This document shows, piece after piece, positions 34,212-43,375 of a stretch of DNA of 64,000 nucleotides. How positions within the stretch are numbered: position 1 is the stretch's first letter; each line of letters opens with the position of its first letter. Made by a program: the position numbers and the translations under genes. Source of the stretch: GCA-002731945 sp036344135 (lineage in GTDB: Bacteria > Pseudomonadota > Alphaproteobacteria > MED-G09); the NCBI GenBank assembly GCA_036344135.1, contig JAYYUG010000097.1, forward strand, positions 1 through 64,000, given 5' to 3'. The notes below the pieces were generated by a model. That model was given only the letters and a program-made list of their open reading frames with translations. It was not told the origin of the DNA and made no database searches.

Positions 34212-36116
34212 TTATTTCTTATCGGATTGATTTCCCGTTTTACAAGATGGCGGGATATCTAAGGTCGGATTTTTATCAAAAAACCCTACTGGCATTAAAT
34301 GAAAACCACAATACTCCACAGGCATTACCGGCCAATCCTCTGGTCTAGGAATATGACTTAACCCAAAAGTATGCCATGTCACAAGATCACATTTTGAAAT
34401 ATCTCTATCATTTTTAGTATAATCTTCTAAACCTGATTCTCCATCACTCATCACTGTATAACTTCCGGCCGCTCCTAGCTCCTCAGAATTATAAGGAGTA
34501 GCCCACAAGTTATGTTTCGCAAAAGCGGCTCTTTTACTAACGATAGAATCTGGATTGGAAAGAAGTTTAGGTGTCGCTCCTGGTAAAAGTTTATATGCTA
34601 CTGGAACTCCCAAAGAATTTTTTTTATTAGGATTAACCACTTTCCAGACTCGACTTGTTTCAGGAGAGATTTCTCTTTTTGCATCACTTTCTTTTGTTAG
34701 ATGGGAAGCAACAGAGCTGAATTGCGTCCCATTTGGATTGTTCTCACTGACGGGAAGCAATTGAATTTCTGTTTCAAATAACTGATTTTCTTTTCCATCC
34801 AACTCCCAATCTAATCGAAAACAAAAAAGATGTTGATGAAGAGGTGCAGCTAAATTGTTCGCAACTTTTGGAGCTTGTGAAGGATTGTACGTCTCCTCAG
34901 TTATAGCACTAATTCCCATTATACCGGTCAACTTAACTTCCATCTGAATTGTTCCATCTAAATACAAATACCAAAATAATCCATAATCGTAATTGCCTAC
35001 AGTAAATATAGAGCTAATAACGAGTCTTCGGGATCTACGTACTTCACTTGCTCCACCCCTATCATCGGAATGCTTCCATTGAATCCCATAATCTTCCTCA
35101 TGAAGACAAATGGCATTCTCAGTCTTGATTATTTCTCCATCCCAATTGATTTGATTAATATCAAAGTATTGAATCTCTCCAATACAATCACAACCAAGTG
35201 TAAGAGAATTAATAAATCTTCCTAAACCAAACTCGCTTCCGTCGAAAACATGCTTCCATGAATGCATGGGGTCGGAATCACCATATGGAACAACCATATC
35301 AGACAAGGCTGCACGGTATAAAATTGAGCGATCGTTTAAGGATAACTCATGTAGAACTAGACCATGAACATCGTGAATAGAAATTCTAAATTTCCAACCC
35401 TGCCAAGATATATGATAACCGTCCACCTCAAAACTTGGTCCATTCGGTTGAGTTATATTTATAGTTTTTAATCCTTCGCGTATCTTAGACTGAGACTCAA
35501 TATCGTAACGCGCCTGTTCCTTTGGAATTGGCACCACCCCATGATCTTCTACATGAACAACTTTACCAAGTGTGACATCTACCCAAGAAATTACTCCCTG
35601 AATAGGTTTGGCATAACCATTATCATCTATACTTTCTTTAAGGAATGAAATGCATTTAAGGGCTCGATGACCAGGTTTTACGGTTTCATGAACAAAACCT
35701 CCTGCGGGCCATGGATCAATATGAAGAAGTTCAAAATTGGTTATACCTCGTTTCTCTAAGGCTTTTTGGTATTCAGGGTTTTGAATTGTTAACCCTATCG
35801 CAGTCATCATTTCTTCCATATTATATGGAGCTTGGCCATTAGCCTTTAATCTTTCATATGAAACAAACTGATTTTTGACGATATCAATTTTAGCACAAAA
35901 ACCCCCGTCTGGATTTTTATCAGATCCTAATAATTTGACCTTTCGTGGAATAGGGTCATTTTCTTTATAATCTCTAACAATAGATTTATCCGGCTCATCA
36001 AGAATAGCAGAAATAAATGTTGATCCTTCTTTAAATCTTTTATCTGACTTTAGTAATTCCACTGCTTTTTCAATTTCATGAGATTCCAAGGGATCTAAGG
36101 GATGTTTTAAAGTCAT
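34212..36116 (-). CDS. Copper/topaquinone amine oxidase
   Basis: A 634-residue copper amine oxidase. The precursor of the topaquinone cofactor is Tyr376 in GNYDYG, the catalytic base is Asp273 in ALSDMVVPYGD, and the copper ligands are His427, His429 (LHQHLF) and His588 (GLSHIPRPEDWP). The length is typical. It converts a primary amine to aldehyde, ammonia and H2O2. No signal peptide is seen, so it should be cytoplasmic. It follows the enoyl-reductase-like gene by 33 nt in a six-gene operon, implying that the pathway passes through an amine or uses the enzyme promiscuously. Confidence 0.95.
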   Translation of the reverse strand: MTLKHPLDPLESHEIEKAVELLKSDKRFKEGSTFISAILDEPDKSIVRDYKENDPIPRKVKLLGSDKNPDGGFCAKIDIVKNQFVSYERLKANGQAPYNMEEMMTAIGLTIQNPEYQKALEKRGITNFELLHIDPWPAGGFVHETVKPGHRALKCISFLKESIDDNGYAKPIQGVISWVDVTLGKVVHVEDHGVVPIPKEQARYDIESQSKIREGLKTINITQPNGPSFEVDGYHISWQGWKFRISIHDVHGLVLHELSLNDRSILYRAALSDMVVPYGDSDPMHSWKHVFDGSEFGLGRFINSLTLGCDCIGEIQYFDINQINWDGEIIKTENAICLHEEDYGIQWKHSDDRGGASEVRRSRRLVISSIFTVGNYDYGLFWYLYLDGTIQMEVKLTGIMGISAITEETYNPSQAPKVANNLAAPLHQHLFCFRLDWELDGKENQLFETEIQLLPVSENNPNGTQFSSVASHLTKESDAKREISPETSRVWKVVNPNKKNSLGVPVAYKLLPGATPKLLSNPDSIVSKRAAFAKHNLWATPYNSEELGAAGSYTVMSDGESGLEDYTKNDRDISKCDLVTWHTFGLSHIPRPEDWPVMPVEYCGFHLMPVGFFDKNPTLDIPPSCKTGNQSDKK

Positions 36117-36149
36117 ATTTCTTTCTTTTCCTTCTTAATTAAGAGGTAT

Positions 36150-37355
36150 TTAATCTTCCACAACCTCAAAGGTAACGCCCGCTCCTTCAGGAAGACGTGT
36201 TAATAATGCTTCCCCCATTGCAGAAGCTGGGGTCCAGAAACCCCCTCCAACATTTAAATCATCTTGAGCTAGAGCAAGTGCACTTTCAGCTATCATCTTT
36301 GATGTAGAACCATAACCTGGGTCTTTATCTCCCTTAACGCGAACTTTAATATTTTTGCTGATATCATTAGAATGAATTCCCAATAAGTCGATTTCAAAGA
36401 ATCCTTTATCCATAGATTCTTTTGAAGGACCTTCCCCTGGTTTTGGTAGGACACGTTTTAGCAGAGATCGCGTAGGCGAAAAGCTTGCAAGACCAGCAAA
36501 CGCTCCTGTACCAATTCCAACACCAGTGGCCCCTAGAAAACCAGTCGCGCCCTTGCCTGAGAGAGTTCCCTCATCATATTGAAAATCACTACCATATGCA
36601 CTCTTCAAAAGTTCATTAGTGCGACGCACCACTCTAGTATTGATGGCGGCCATAACAAATGGTCCTACCCAAGAATCAAAGTCTTCATCGAAATAAGCAG
36701 CTACACGATCAGGACCGTCTTGACCTATATCTTTGTCATTCAGCGAGTAAGGATCTGCCATAATCTTGAATATAGAAGGGTCTTCTTTAGCTTTCTCCAT
36801 CATAGACATCATACTGTCCATAGTACCGCCACTAAAACCACCAGAAAATCCTTTTACCCGGTATTTTATACGATTTGCTACAACATCATGCCGTTCTTTC
36901 ATCTGCTTCTGAAGATAAAAGACACCGATGTCTGAAGGAATACTATCAAAACCACAAGTGTGAACTATTTTTGCCCCACTATTTATAGCTTCTAATTGAT
37001 GCTTCGATATCATCTCTCGCATCCAATGAACTTCTCCTGTTAAGTCGCAATAATGCGTCCCATGACGAACACAAGCAGCCACTAACTCGGAACCATAACG
37101 AGCATAAGGGCCTACTGTTGTAAGAATGACTCGTCCCTGCTGTACCAGTTGATTTAAGGATTCAGTGTCATGGCTTTCAGCTTCCAATACTGGAATATTT
37201 CTACCTTCAAGAACTTGTTCCAATTTATTAATATTTCGACCGGCAACTGCCCAACGAAGGTTGCTATTTGCTTGTCGTTCCGACATATAATCGACAACCA
37301 ACTGACCTGTAAAACCACTAGCACCCCAAACAATGATATCATAAGGCCTTTCCAT
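36150..37355 (-). CDS. Saccharopine-dehydrogenase-like / trans-acting enoyl-reductase-like protein
   Basis: A 401-residue protein with an N-terminal Rossmann fold (DIIVWGASGFTGQLVVDYM) and the segment VILTTVGPYARYGSELVAACVRHGTHYCDLTGE. Both are characteristic of the family that includes mycobacterial trans-acting enoyl reductase Rv2953 and eukaryotic SCCPDH. True saccharopine dehydrogenase activity is unlikely. Its place among MDR, amine oxidase and acyl-CoA dehydrogenase genes favours reduction of an unsaturated acyl intermediate. A GGAGAAAG ribosome site supports the ATG at 37355. Confidence 0.88.
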   Translation of the reverse strand: MERPYDIIVWGASGFTGQLVVDYMSERQANSNLRWAVAGRNINKLEQVLEGRNIPVLEAESHDTESLNQLVQQGRVILTTVGPYARYGSELVAACVRHGTHYCDLTGEVHWMREMISKHQLEAINSGAKIVHTCGFDSIPSDIGVFYLQKQMKERHDVVANRIKYRVKGFSGGFSGGTMDSMMSMMEKAKEDPSIFKIMADPYSLNDKDIGQDGPDRVAAYFDEDFDSWVGPFVMAAINTRVVRRTNELLKSAYGSDFQYDEGTLSGKGATGFLGATGVGIGTGAFAGLASFSPTRSLLKRVLPKPGEGPSKESMDKGFFEIDLLGIHSNDISKNIKVRVKGDKDPGYGSTSKMIAESALALAQDDLNVGGGFWTPASAMGEALLTRLPEGAGVTFEVVED

Positions 37356-37375
37356 GTTAAACTTTCTCCTTTGAA

Positions 37376-37804
37376 TTAAGTATTTGCTTCATATGTATCC
37401 CCAGATTCCCACTGAACATCGATTGGGCCAGAAGAAATGAGAATAAATTCGCATCCATCTGGACCAGACTCTTCAGGGCCATAAGTGTGATTTGCTCTAA
37501 CCCAGCGTACATCACCTCTTTCGTACCATCCCGTTCCATCATTGAAAGTCATGGAACCGCGCATAATAACATAAATTGTATCGTCAGCATGGGCATGACG
37601 ATCAGCTTTCGTGTTTGGTGGGAATTTGTTTGGAACTACCCAAGGTCCTCTTTCCCAGTTCTCTCCCATAAATTTTACCTTAACAACGTCGCTCATATGA
37701 TCAAAAAAATCAGGTGAGGTTTCAGGATCAACAAAAGTTGTCCATTCGCCATCATCTAAATTAGCTTTACCACGCCAATCATTGTGTTTAGCAATAGTTT
37801 CCAT
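37376..37804 (-). CDS. Single-domain cupin
   Basis: A 142-residue cupin. Residues around NTKADRHAHADDTIYVIMRGSMTF carry the H-x-H and downstream Glu/Asp-type metal site, and HTYGPEESGPDGCEFILIS supplies the second-motif His. Small cupins of this kind may be isomerases, dioxygenases or sensors. It is the second gene of the six-gene operon, 17 nt after the MDR gene and 20 nt before the enoyl-reductase-like gene. Confidence 0.85.
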   Translation of the reverse strand: METIAKHNDWRGKANLDDGEWTTFVDPETSPDFFDHMSDVVKVKFMGENWERGPWVVPNKFPPNTKADRHAHADDTIYVIMRGSMTFNDGTGWYERGDVRWVRANHTYGPEESGPDGCEFILISSGPIDVQWESGDTYEANT

Positions 37805-37821
37805 TTCTCCCTCCTTAACAT

Positions 37822-38949
37822 TTATTTATTAGGATTAATAAGATATTTTTCTCCAGTCGCTTGTTTTGAGTAAACATTAATATTTTCAGGTAGTAAAACC
37901 TCCGCAAGCGATATTTCCTTTGTGTAGTGGCTAGCAAAAGTTGTTTTTATTTCATCAATGACTCTCTGTTTTAATTTATTAAATCTCTCTGGCCCTATTT
38001 TCGTTATAAATGGTGTAAGAAGCCATCCTCCCAGACCCCACGAAAACCCAAAAGATCGTGTTAAAGTTGTAGGAGATCTATCGAGGCCACCATAGATATA
38101 GACTTGTTTAAAGGTGTCCGATCCATAACGATTGTAATCTGAGGAAGTTTTGGATGCTGCAACTTCCATTGCCGTAAGTATTTGTCCTGAAAGCTTTCCT
38201 CCACCTGTTGCATCAAAACCTATAGTTGCTCCAGTTTCAACTAGAGCTTCTATTAAATCTTCCATAAAGGTATCGCTGCTAGAATTACAAACATTTTTTG
38301 CTCCAATAGCTTTCAATTTTTCAACATGTTCATCTTTTCGAACTATATTCACCAGAGATACATCTTCGCTTAAACAAATTTTAATTAGCATCTGGCCTAA
38401 ATTTGAACCAGCAGCGGTATGTACTAGGGCAGAATGATTCTCCATTCTCATAGTTTCGACCATTGCTAAAGATGTCAGAGGATTTACGAAACAAGACGCG
38501 CTTTCTGAGGGTGAAGTCCCTTCGTTCATTACAAAACAGGAGGATGCTTTCACACATCGGTATTGCGAATACATTGAGCCTCCTGCAACACCGACCGTTT
38601 TCCCTACCAAGTCCTTGAAGTCTTTTCCTCCAGAAGCAACTACTATTCCTCCGCCTTCATTGCCTACAGGAAGAGATTGACCTATTCGAGCCGTAACCAC
38701 TCTTAGAAAGTTCTCTTGGATATCCATCTTCACTTGTGCATTCTCCCCTTCACCTGTAACGGTCATGGTAGAAACTTCTGCGGGCCCAATCAACAAACCT
38801 AAATCCGAGGGATTAATAGGAGAAGCCTCAATCTTAATAAGAACTTCATCTTCTTTAGGTTCGGGAATTTTAGTTTTTTCAATATATATTCTTAGTTTTC
38901 CTTCTTTTGTTACTTCTGATCTGATTTGCTTAGAACTCTCTTCACTCAT
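37822..38949 (-). CDS. MDR-family zinc-less dehydrogenase/enoyl reductase
   Basis: A medium-chain dehydrogenase/reductase of about 375 residues. I prefer the ATG at 38949, preceded by GGAGAGAGAT, over a TTG 12 nt upstream. The N-terminal GroES-like domain contains PNPxDLG-like KIEASPINPSDLGLL. The zinc-ligand cysteines of alcohol dehydrogenases are absent. ALVHTAAGSNLGQMLIKICLSE forms the Rossmann cofactor site. This pattern fits quinone oxidoreductases or 2-enoyl-CoA reductases rather than alcohol dehydrogenases. It heads the operon running down to 32273. Confidence 0.87.
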   Translation of the reverse strand: MSEESSKQIRSEVTKEGKLRIYIEKTKIPEPKEDEVLIKIEASPINPSDLGLLIGPAEVSTMTVTGEGENAQVKMDIQENFLRVVTARIGQSLPVGNEGGGIVVASGGKDFKDLVGKTVGVAGGSMYSQYRCVKASSCFVMNEGTSPSESASCFVNPLTSLAMVETMRMENHSALVHTAAGSNLGQMLIKICLSEDVSLVNIVRKDEHVEKLKAIGAKNVCNSSSDTFMEDLIEALVETGATIGFDATGGGKLSGQILTAMEVAASKTSSDYNRYGSDTFKQVYIYGGLDRSPTTLTRSFGFSWGLGGWLLTPFITKIGPERFNKLKQRVIDEIKTTFASHYTKEISLAEVLLPENINVYSKQATGEKYLINPNK

Positions 38950-39027
38950 ATCTCTCTCCAAAAAAATTTACGCTCAGATTTTCTACAAGAATTAGAAATT
39001 GATGCTTGTAAATGATTCTTTTTTAAA

Positions 39028-39384
39028 TTAATCCGAACTAGCTCCATCTACTGTGCCTATTATATTTTCAGCTGGCAAACTAATATTTTCTATACAGGCA
39101 ATATTTACACTAATTTGGTTGGGGTCTTTTCTTCTCTTGTGGTGGGTATAAATACCACAAACTTTACAAAAAAAGTGTTCGGCAATATTTTTGTTCCATT
39201 TGTAGGAACTCAGAAACTCCTCGCCTTCAAGAAGAGAAAAGTCATGTTTGTCTACAAATTTCATAATTATTGATTTCTTCATGCATAAAGAACAATTACA
39301 TCTATATAGTTCATCCATTACATTTTTAGCTTTGATTTGAAAGCTTACCTTTTCACAATGACATGACCCTTTGTATAAATTCAT
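39028..39384 (-). CDS. GFA-family zinc protein (glutathione-dependent formaldehyde-activating enzyme-like)
   Basis: A protein of about 118 residues (ATG at 39384 preferred; a TTG lies 6 nt upstream). Zinc ligands follow the GFA pattern: GSCHCE near the start, CNCSLC in the middle (numbered from the TTG: 31, 33 and 36) and FCKVCGIYTHHK. Family members bind zinc and were proposed to help formaldehyde condense with glutathione, though that role is disputed. It is downstream of the haloalkane-dehalogenase-like gene on the same strand, across a 107-nt gap that contains a hairpin. Confidence 0.88.
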   Translation of the reverse strand: MNLYKGSCHCEKVSFQIKAKNVMDELYRCNCSLCMKKSIIMKFVDKHDFSLLEGEEFLSSYKWNKNIAEHFFCKVCGIYTHHKRRKDPNQISVNIACIENISLPAENIIGTVDGASSD

Positions 39385-39445
39385 TTTCAAATCTCAATAA
39401 CTCACTTTAATCTTCATGAACAAAATAAATATACTGATTAATATT

Positions 39446-39466
39446 TTCTTTTGCCCAACAAAAGAA
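39446..39466. terminator. Hairpin downstream of the dehalogenase-like gene
   Basis: TTCTTTTG and CAAAAGAA pair perfectly (8 bp) around a CCCAA loop, about 30 nt past the stop of the gene ending at 39498. The following minus-strand sequence lacks a clean T-run, so termination is only possible, not clear. Confidence 0.35.
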
Positions 39467-39497
39467 GCATAAGCTTTAATTCTTCTCATAGATTTTC

Positions 39498-40562
39498 CTA
39501 AGATTCTGATTTTATAAATTTTATTAGGATTTCAGACAACTCTTTTGCTTTAGTCCATTGATAAAAATGACCTCCACCAATATGGGGTGCACTTTTTGCA
39601 TTCGGTACCATCGCCAGTACATCTCGTTCAATTCCATTGGTAACTGGGTCATCTCCAGCAAAAACACTTAAAAAAGGTTTCTCAAAGTTATTAAAAAATT
39701 CTCTTGCTTTCTTTTGGGCTTCTAAAGAAGAGTCTGGGATAATTGGCACATGGCTTGGCATAGCCCTAGGCCCCATTTTATAACTTGAATCAGGAAATGG
39801 AGCTTCGTAAACCTTAACTAATTCTGAGCTGCATGGAGAAAATCTTTCCAAACCAATTCTTTGAAAAAAATATTGAATAGCTGTGCTTATTTTTGATCTT
39901 TTTTCCATCATTTGAGAGCTCAAAAAGCCAATTGGAAGGTCAACAGTATCCCAGCAAAATTTCTGCCAAAACATAAATTTTAAAGCAGGAGAGCTACTAT
40001 CGTCCATTTTTCTTAGCTCTTTAGCCATTGATATTGGGGTTAGTTTTAAGTCGCTATTTCTAAATTCTATTACTCTTTCAATAACCTCATCGGAAACATC
40101 AGGATTATAGGGTAAACCTGTATTTCCTATTGAGACCTTAGTAAACTTATCTGGGTGTTCAGCTATAACTCTTAAACCTATTAATCCTCCCCAATCTTGC
40201 CCGAAAAAAGATAAATCCGAAAAATTATTTTTAGTGAGCCACTGACTCATCCAATCAACTTGGCGTTGATAACTATAATCTTTTCTAGATGCTGGTTTGT
40301 CAGATTTACCATAACCTGGAAGATCAGGTGCAATCACTCTAATTCCCGCTGAATTAAAGTATGGAATCATCCTCGCGTACAAATAACTCCATACAGGTTG
40401 TCCGTGCATACATAAAATTGATGGACCGTCTTTCGGTCCCTCATCTATATGATGAATTCTAAGATCGCTGCCATCATGTGTCTTGATAACTGTATAAATG
40501 GGTTCAAAAGGATAATCTTTTATTTTTGAAAAACATTTATCGGGTGTCCTTAGTATATCCAT
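39498..40562 (-). CDS. Haloalkane-dehalogenase-like alpha/beta hydrolase
   Basis: A 354-residue alpha/beta hydrolase. HGQPVWSYLYARMIP at 53-67 is the oxyanion loop, and the nucleophile elbow FFGQDWGGLIGL has Asp123 followed by halide-type Trp124. An acid lies in SVFAGDDPVT near 310 and the catalytic His in GGGHFYQW near 332. HGxPxW together with GQDWGG is the pattern of HLD-I (DhlA/DmbB-like) dehalogenases; epoxide hydrolases usually have HDWGG. The extra length over DhlA (about 310) comes from a longer cap. It may hydrolyse haloalkanes or related small molecules. Confidence 0.85.
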   Translation of the reverse strand: MDILRTPDKCFSKIKDYPFEPIYTVIKTHDGSDLRIHHIDEGPKDGPSILCMHGQPVWSYLYARMIPYFNSAGIRVIAPDLPGYGKSDKPASRKDYSYQRQVDWMSQWLTKNNFSDLSFFGQDWGGLIGLRVIAEHPDKFTKVSIGNTGLPYNPDVSDEVIERVIEFRNSDLKLTPISMAKELRKMDDSSSPALKFMFWQKFCWDTVDLPIGFLSSQMMEKRSKISTAIQYFFQRIGLERFSPCSSELVKVYEAPFPDSSYKMGPRAMPSHVPIIPDSSLEAQKKAREFFNNFEKPFLSVFAGDDPVTNGIERDVLAMVPNAKSAPHIGGGHFYQWTKAKELSEILIKFIKSES

Positions 40563-40594
40563 ACGATTTATCTATTTTTGCATTAGACAGAAAA

Positions 40595-41002
40595 TTATTC
40601 ACCATGTAGTGGAGTGAAAACCCTTCTGGAAAACTTCCATTCTCCACCTTCTTTAATACATTCATCATCATACTGCCCGCAAGGGTGTATCTCTGTTCCA
40701 TCAGGCAAGACGGCTGTCTCAATTGTGTAGCTTCTCATAGTAGCCTTATCGCCATTGATTTCTATGTGTGCGGGTTGCGCCATCATGTGCACAAAAGGAT
40801 AACCTTTCATTGCTTCCACCCAGATATTTACGATATTTTCTTTTCCTTCATTTCTGATTTCCAAATGCGGAATTTCCCAGAAAGATTCTTCTGCCCATGA
40901 ACTTCCCCATCTTTCAGCGTCTCTCTGATTAACACCGTCACAATACCTATCAAGTAATTCCCGGATTGCTAACCTATCAGCAACTTGGTCTAAATCTGTC
41001 AT
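40595..41002 (-). CDS. SnoaL-like (NTF2-fold) protein
   Basis: A 135-residue protein from the ATG at 41002, which begins MTDLDQVADRLAIREL and follows a GGAGGA-like site (ACGGAGGACAAACGAAAATG). A TTG start upstream would add a hydrophobic, non-homologous leader. The core DRLAIRELLDRYCDGVNQRDAERWGSSWAEESFW parallels the protein at 17757 almost motif for motif, so the two are paralogues. It lies 32 nt upstream of the haloalkane-dehalogenase-like gene and may be cotranscribed with it. Function: NTF2-fold enzyme or binding protein, unknown substrate. Confidence 0.85.
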   Translation of the reverse strand: MTDLDQVADRLAIRELLDRYCDGVNQRDAERWGSSWAEESFWEIPHLEIRNEGKENIVNIWVEAMKGYPFVHMMAQPAHIEINGDKATMRSYTIETAVLPDGTEIHPCGQYDDECIKEGGEWKFSRRVFTPLHGE

Positions 41003-41127
41003 TTTCGTTTGTCCTCCGTATATAATGCGATGCCTTACAATTATGAAGTAAATCTTTAACTGAAACAAGAAAGAAAGATGTTATTGGTGTTTAGCTCACA
41101 AATTTTCTAAACAATCATTATTATATA

Positions 41128-42048
41128 TTATCCACTCGTGGCTTTTTTGAGGACTGCTAAGTATGAACCTTCAACACACATTTGTTCTAAATATCCATTC
41201 TTTACTAGTATGTCATGCACCTTAGGTAAGTTGTACCAAGGACAACTAGTAAATAGATGGTGCTCTAAATGGTAATTTACATTATGGGGAACCATAAAGA
41301 ATTTTATTAATCTCGAAGCTTTTGTCGTCCTGGTATTATCAAGATCAGATAGACCAGGCGTTACAGCATGTTCCGCAATATTTCTTATACGTATTATCAG
41401 GCTGTAATATGTGAAAGAGGGTAACCACCAAAGTAAGAAAAACAAAGACCAGTGAAATAATGTGCTTATAATAGCCAAAATAATAAGATTAGTTATTGTG
41501 AAACCTGATATTTTTTTCCATATCTTTTCTCGTTTCGTTCCATTTTCATCACCTTTTGAGGAAAAAATTGAAATTAATGATCCTCTATAACGCCTTAAAC
41601 CAGTGATTCCCAACAAGTCTCTAACAACTTTACGAAAAAAACTGGTTTTCTTAATGGGAAATGGATCACTCAAAACCTTGTCTGGATCTTTTGATGTTTC
41701 TGTAAAACGATGATGCTTTAGGTGATAAGGTCGATATTGCCTATTATCTTGAAATAATGGGAATGAACAAAACCATTGTGTTATGAAATCATTTATTTTG
41801 GGATTTTTAAATAAGAGATTGTGTGCACCCTCATGAGCTAAAACTGCTAAAGCAAACTGCCTACATCCAATAATAATAATGGCCAAAATAAAAGTCAAAA
41901 AAGAAGGGAAATAAGAAAACAATGAAATAGCCGCAAAAATCTGCACCCAATTGGATAGAATTGAAAAAATGTTTATCCAATCTTTCTTTTCTTTTATTGT
42001 TCTCAGTTGTTCTGCAGTAACTAACTCGGAAGGATTGACGCTATCCAT
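41128..42048 (-). CDS. Membrane fatty acid desaturase family protein
   Basis: A 306-residue membrane diiron protein. Histidine boxes are HEGAH (near 92), HLKHHRFT (near 130) and NYHLEHHLF (near 260), the pattern of acyl-lipid and carotenoid-type desaturases/hydroxylases. Hydrophobic segments lie between them. It is downstream of the isoprenylcysteine-methyltransferase-like gene (12-nt gap), which suggests a joint role in modifying membrane lipids. It is unlike the AlkB-like enzyme at 27005, which has different box spacing. Confidence 0.92.
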   Translation of the reverse strand: MDSVNPSELVTAEQLRTIKEKKDWINIFSILSNWVQIFAAISLFSYFPSFLTFILAIIIIGCRQFALAVLAHEGAHNLLFKNPKINDFITQWFCSFPLFQDNRQYRPYHLKHHRFTETSKDPDKVLSDPFPIKKTSFFRKVVRDLLGITGLRRYRGSLISIFSSKGDENGTKREKIWKKISGFTITNLIILAIISTLFHWSLFFLLWWLPSFTYYSLIIRIRNIAEHAVTPGLSDLDNTRTTKASRLIKFFMVPHNVNYHLEHHLFTSCPWYNLPKVHDILVKNGYLEQMCVEGSYLAVLKKATSG

Positions 42049-42060
42049 TCTAACTCCTGT

Positions 42061-42501
42061 TTAAATCCATCTTCTTACTTCCTTTATATACGAAAGATAT
42101 TCTTCTCCAAAAGTCTCTTTCAATAATTCTTCTTCTTTCATCACAAATTTATTACGAATCAAAAGAAAAAATCCGCTAATTACTGCTATGTTATAGAAAT
42201 TATTTAAGATTACACCTAACCCTACTAAAAAGATTGTCATTCCGGTGTACATTGGGTTTCTAGAAAATCTAAAAATCCCTTTTTTTACTAAGAAAGATGA
42301 TTCAGTAAGTGGAATTATACTTGTTTTAGCCTTTATAAATTGATTTGCTGCAATTACATTACATGTTAGCCCACTAACTATTAATACCCACCCCGTTGAC
42401 ATAAGAAAGATATTCTTCGGATTACTGGAAGAAAATACGTACCATATAGCTAGCATTACAATGACGCTAATCAATAAAAAATGCGGTGGATATAACTTCA
42501 A
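42061..42501 (-). CDS. Isoprenylcysteine/phospholipid methyltransferase-like membrane protein
   Basis: A 146-residue protein with about four membrane helices. The C-terminal half contains GIFRFSRNPMYTGMTIFLVG and KEEELLKETFGEEYLSYIKEVRRWI, the S-adenosylmethionine-site pattern of the ICMT/PEMT family. Bacterial members methylate lipids or isoprenoids, but few are characterised. It is 12 nt upstream of the desaturase gene and divergent from the LolA-like operon at 42629. Confidence 0.85.
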   Translation of the reverse strand: MKLYPPHFLLISVIVMLAIWYVFSSSNPKNIFLMSTGWVLIVSGLTCNVIAANQFIKAKTSIIPLTESSFLVKKGIFRFSRNPMYTGMTIFLVGLGVILNNFYNIAVISGFFLLIRNKFVMKEEELLKETFGEEYLSYIKEVRRWI

Positions 42502-42628
42502 TTTTTTTCCTATAATATAAATCTATTAAATGATAATTGATTATTTTAAAATAAAAAATGCAAGAATGTGTAAAAAATCTTAAAATGTTTTTAGAATCGT
42601 TCCGATATGCTAAGGGATAAGAAAATAA

Positions 42629-43375
42629 ATGAAATTTTTTTTTAAATTCTCTGTTGTAATATTATCTTTTGTTGTTTCTTTCTCATCTTACTCTTGGTCA
42701 AAATCACCAGAATCTATCATTGATGAGGTTGAAAAGCTTTATCAAGGTAATTCAAGTAGAGTAAAGATAACAATGAAGATTGTTACAGAAGATTATGAAA
42801 GATCCCTTTCTTTACAAGGCATAACTGTCGGTGATGATCTTGCGAATTTTCGAATTCTAACACCAAAGAAAGATCGGGGTGTAGCAACTTTGATGAGATT
42901 TAAAGAAATGTGGAATTTTCTTCCAAAAATTGATCGCGTTATTAAAGTCCCACCTTCCATGATGATGAGTTCGTGGATGGGAAGTGATTTCACAAATGAT
43001 GACCTTGTAAAACAAACTCATCTTTCAGAAGAGTATGATCTTACGTTATCTGAGAAAGAAGATAGTTACATAATAACTTTAATTCCTAGGGTTTCGACAG
43101 TTACTGTTTGGGGGAAAATTCAATATCATATATTGAAAGAGCCTTTAATACCGACAAAGCAAATATTTTATGATGAAAAAGGAGTCGCTATTCGTCAGTT
43201 GGATTTTATTGATCCTAAAATTTTTGATGGGAAACTATTACCCTCTAAACTTGTTATGGTTCCACTAAATAAAGAAGGTCATAAAACTATCATAATCTAT
43301 GATTCAATTTCTTTTGATCCCGATGATATTTCTGAAGACATGTTTACCCTCAGATATCTTAAAAGGAGATTTTAG
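42629..43375 (+). CDS. LolA-like outer-membrane lipoprotein-sorting family protein
   Basis: A 248-residue exported protein with a signal peptide (about 1-24, ending SSYSWSKS). The core MWNFLPKIDRVIKVPPSMMMSSWMGSDFTNDDLV is diagnostic of the COG2834-type LolA_like family. These proteins have the LolA/LolB half-barrel fold and are presumed lipid or lipoprotein carriers in the periplasm. The stop codon overlaps the GTG start of the permease by 1 nt. It opens a five-gene operon with two FtsX-type permeases, an ATPase and an outer-membrane barrel. Confidence 0.9.
   Translation: MKFFFKFSVVILSFVVSFSSYSWSKSPESIIDEVEKLYQGNSSRVKITMKIVTEDYERSLSLQGITVGDDLANFRILTPKKDRGVATLMRFKEMWNFLPKIDRVIKVPPSMMMSSWMGSDFTNDDLVKQTHLSEEYDLTLSEKEDSYIITLIPRVSTVTVWGKIQYHILKEPLIPTKQIFYDEKGVAIRQLDFIDPKIFDGKLLPSKLVMVPLNKEGHKTIIIYDSISFDPDDISEDMFTLRYLKRRF

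Noticed and set aside
41003..41068. TTG-initiated extension of the SnoaL-like gene
   Set aside because: The extra 22 residues are not seen in the paralogue at 17757, and a strong ribosome site precedes the ATG at 41002.
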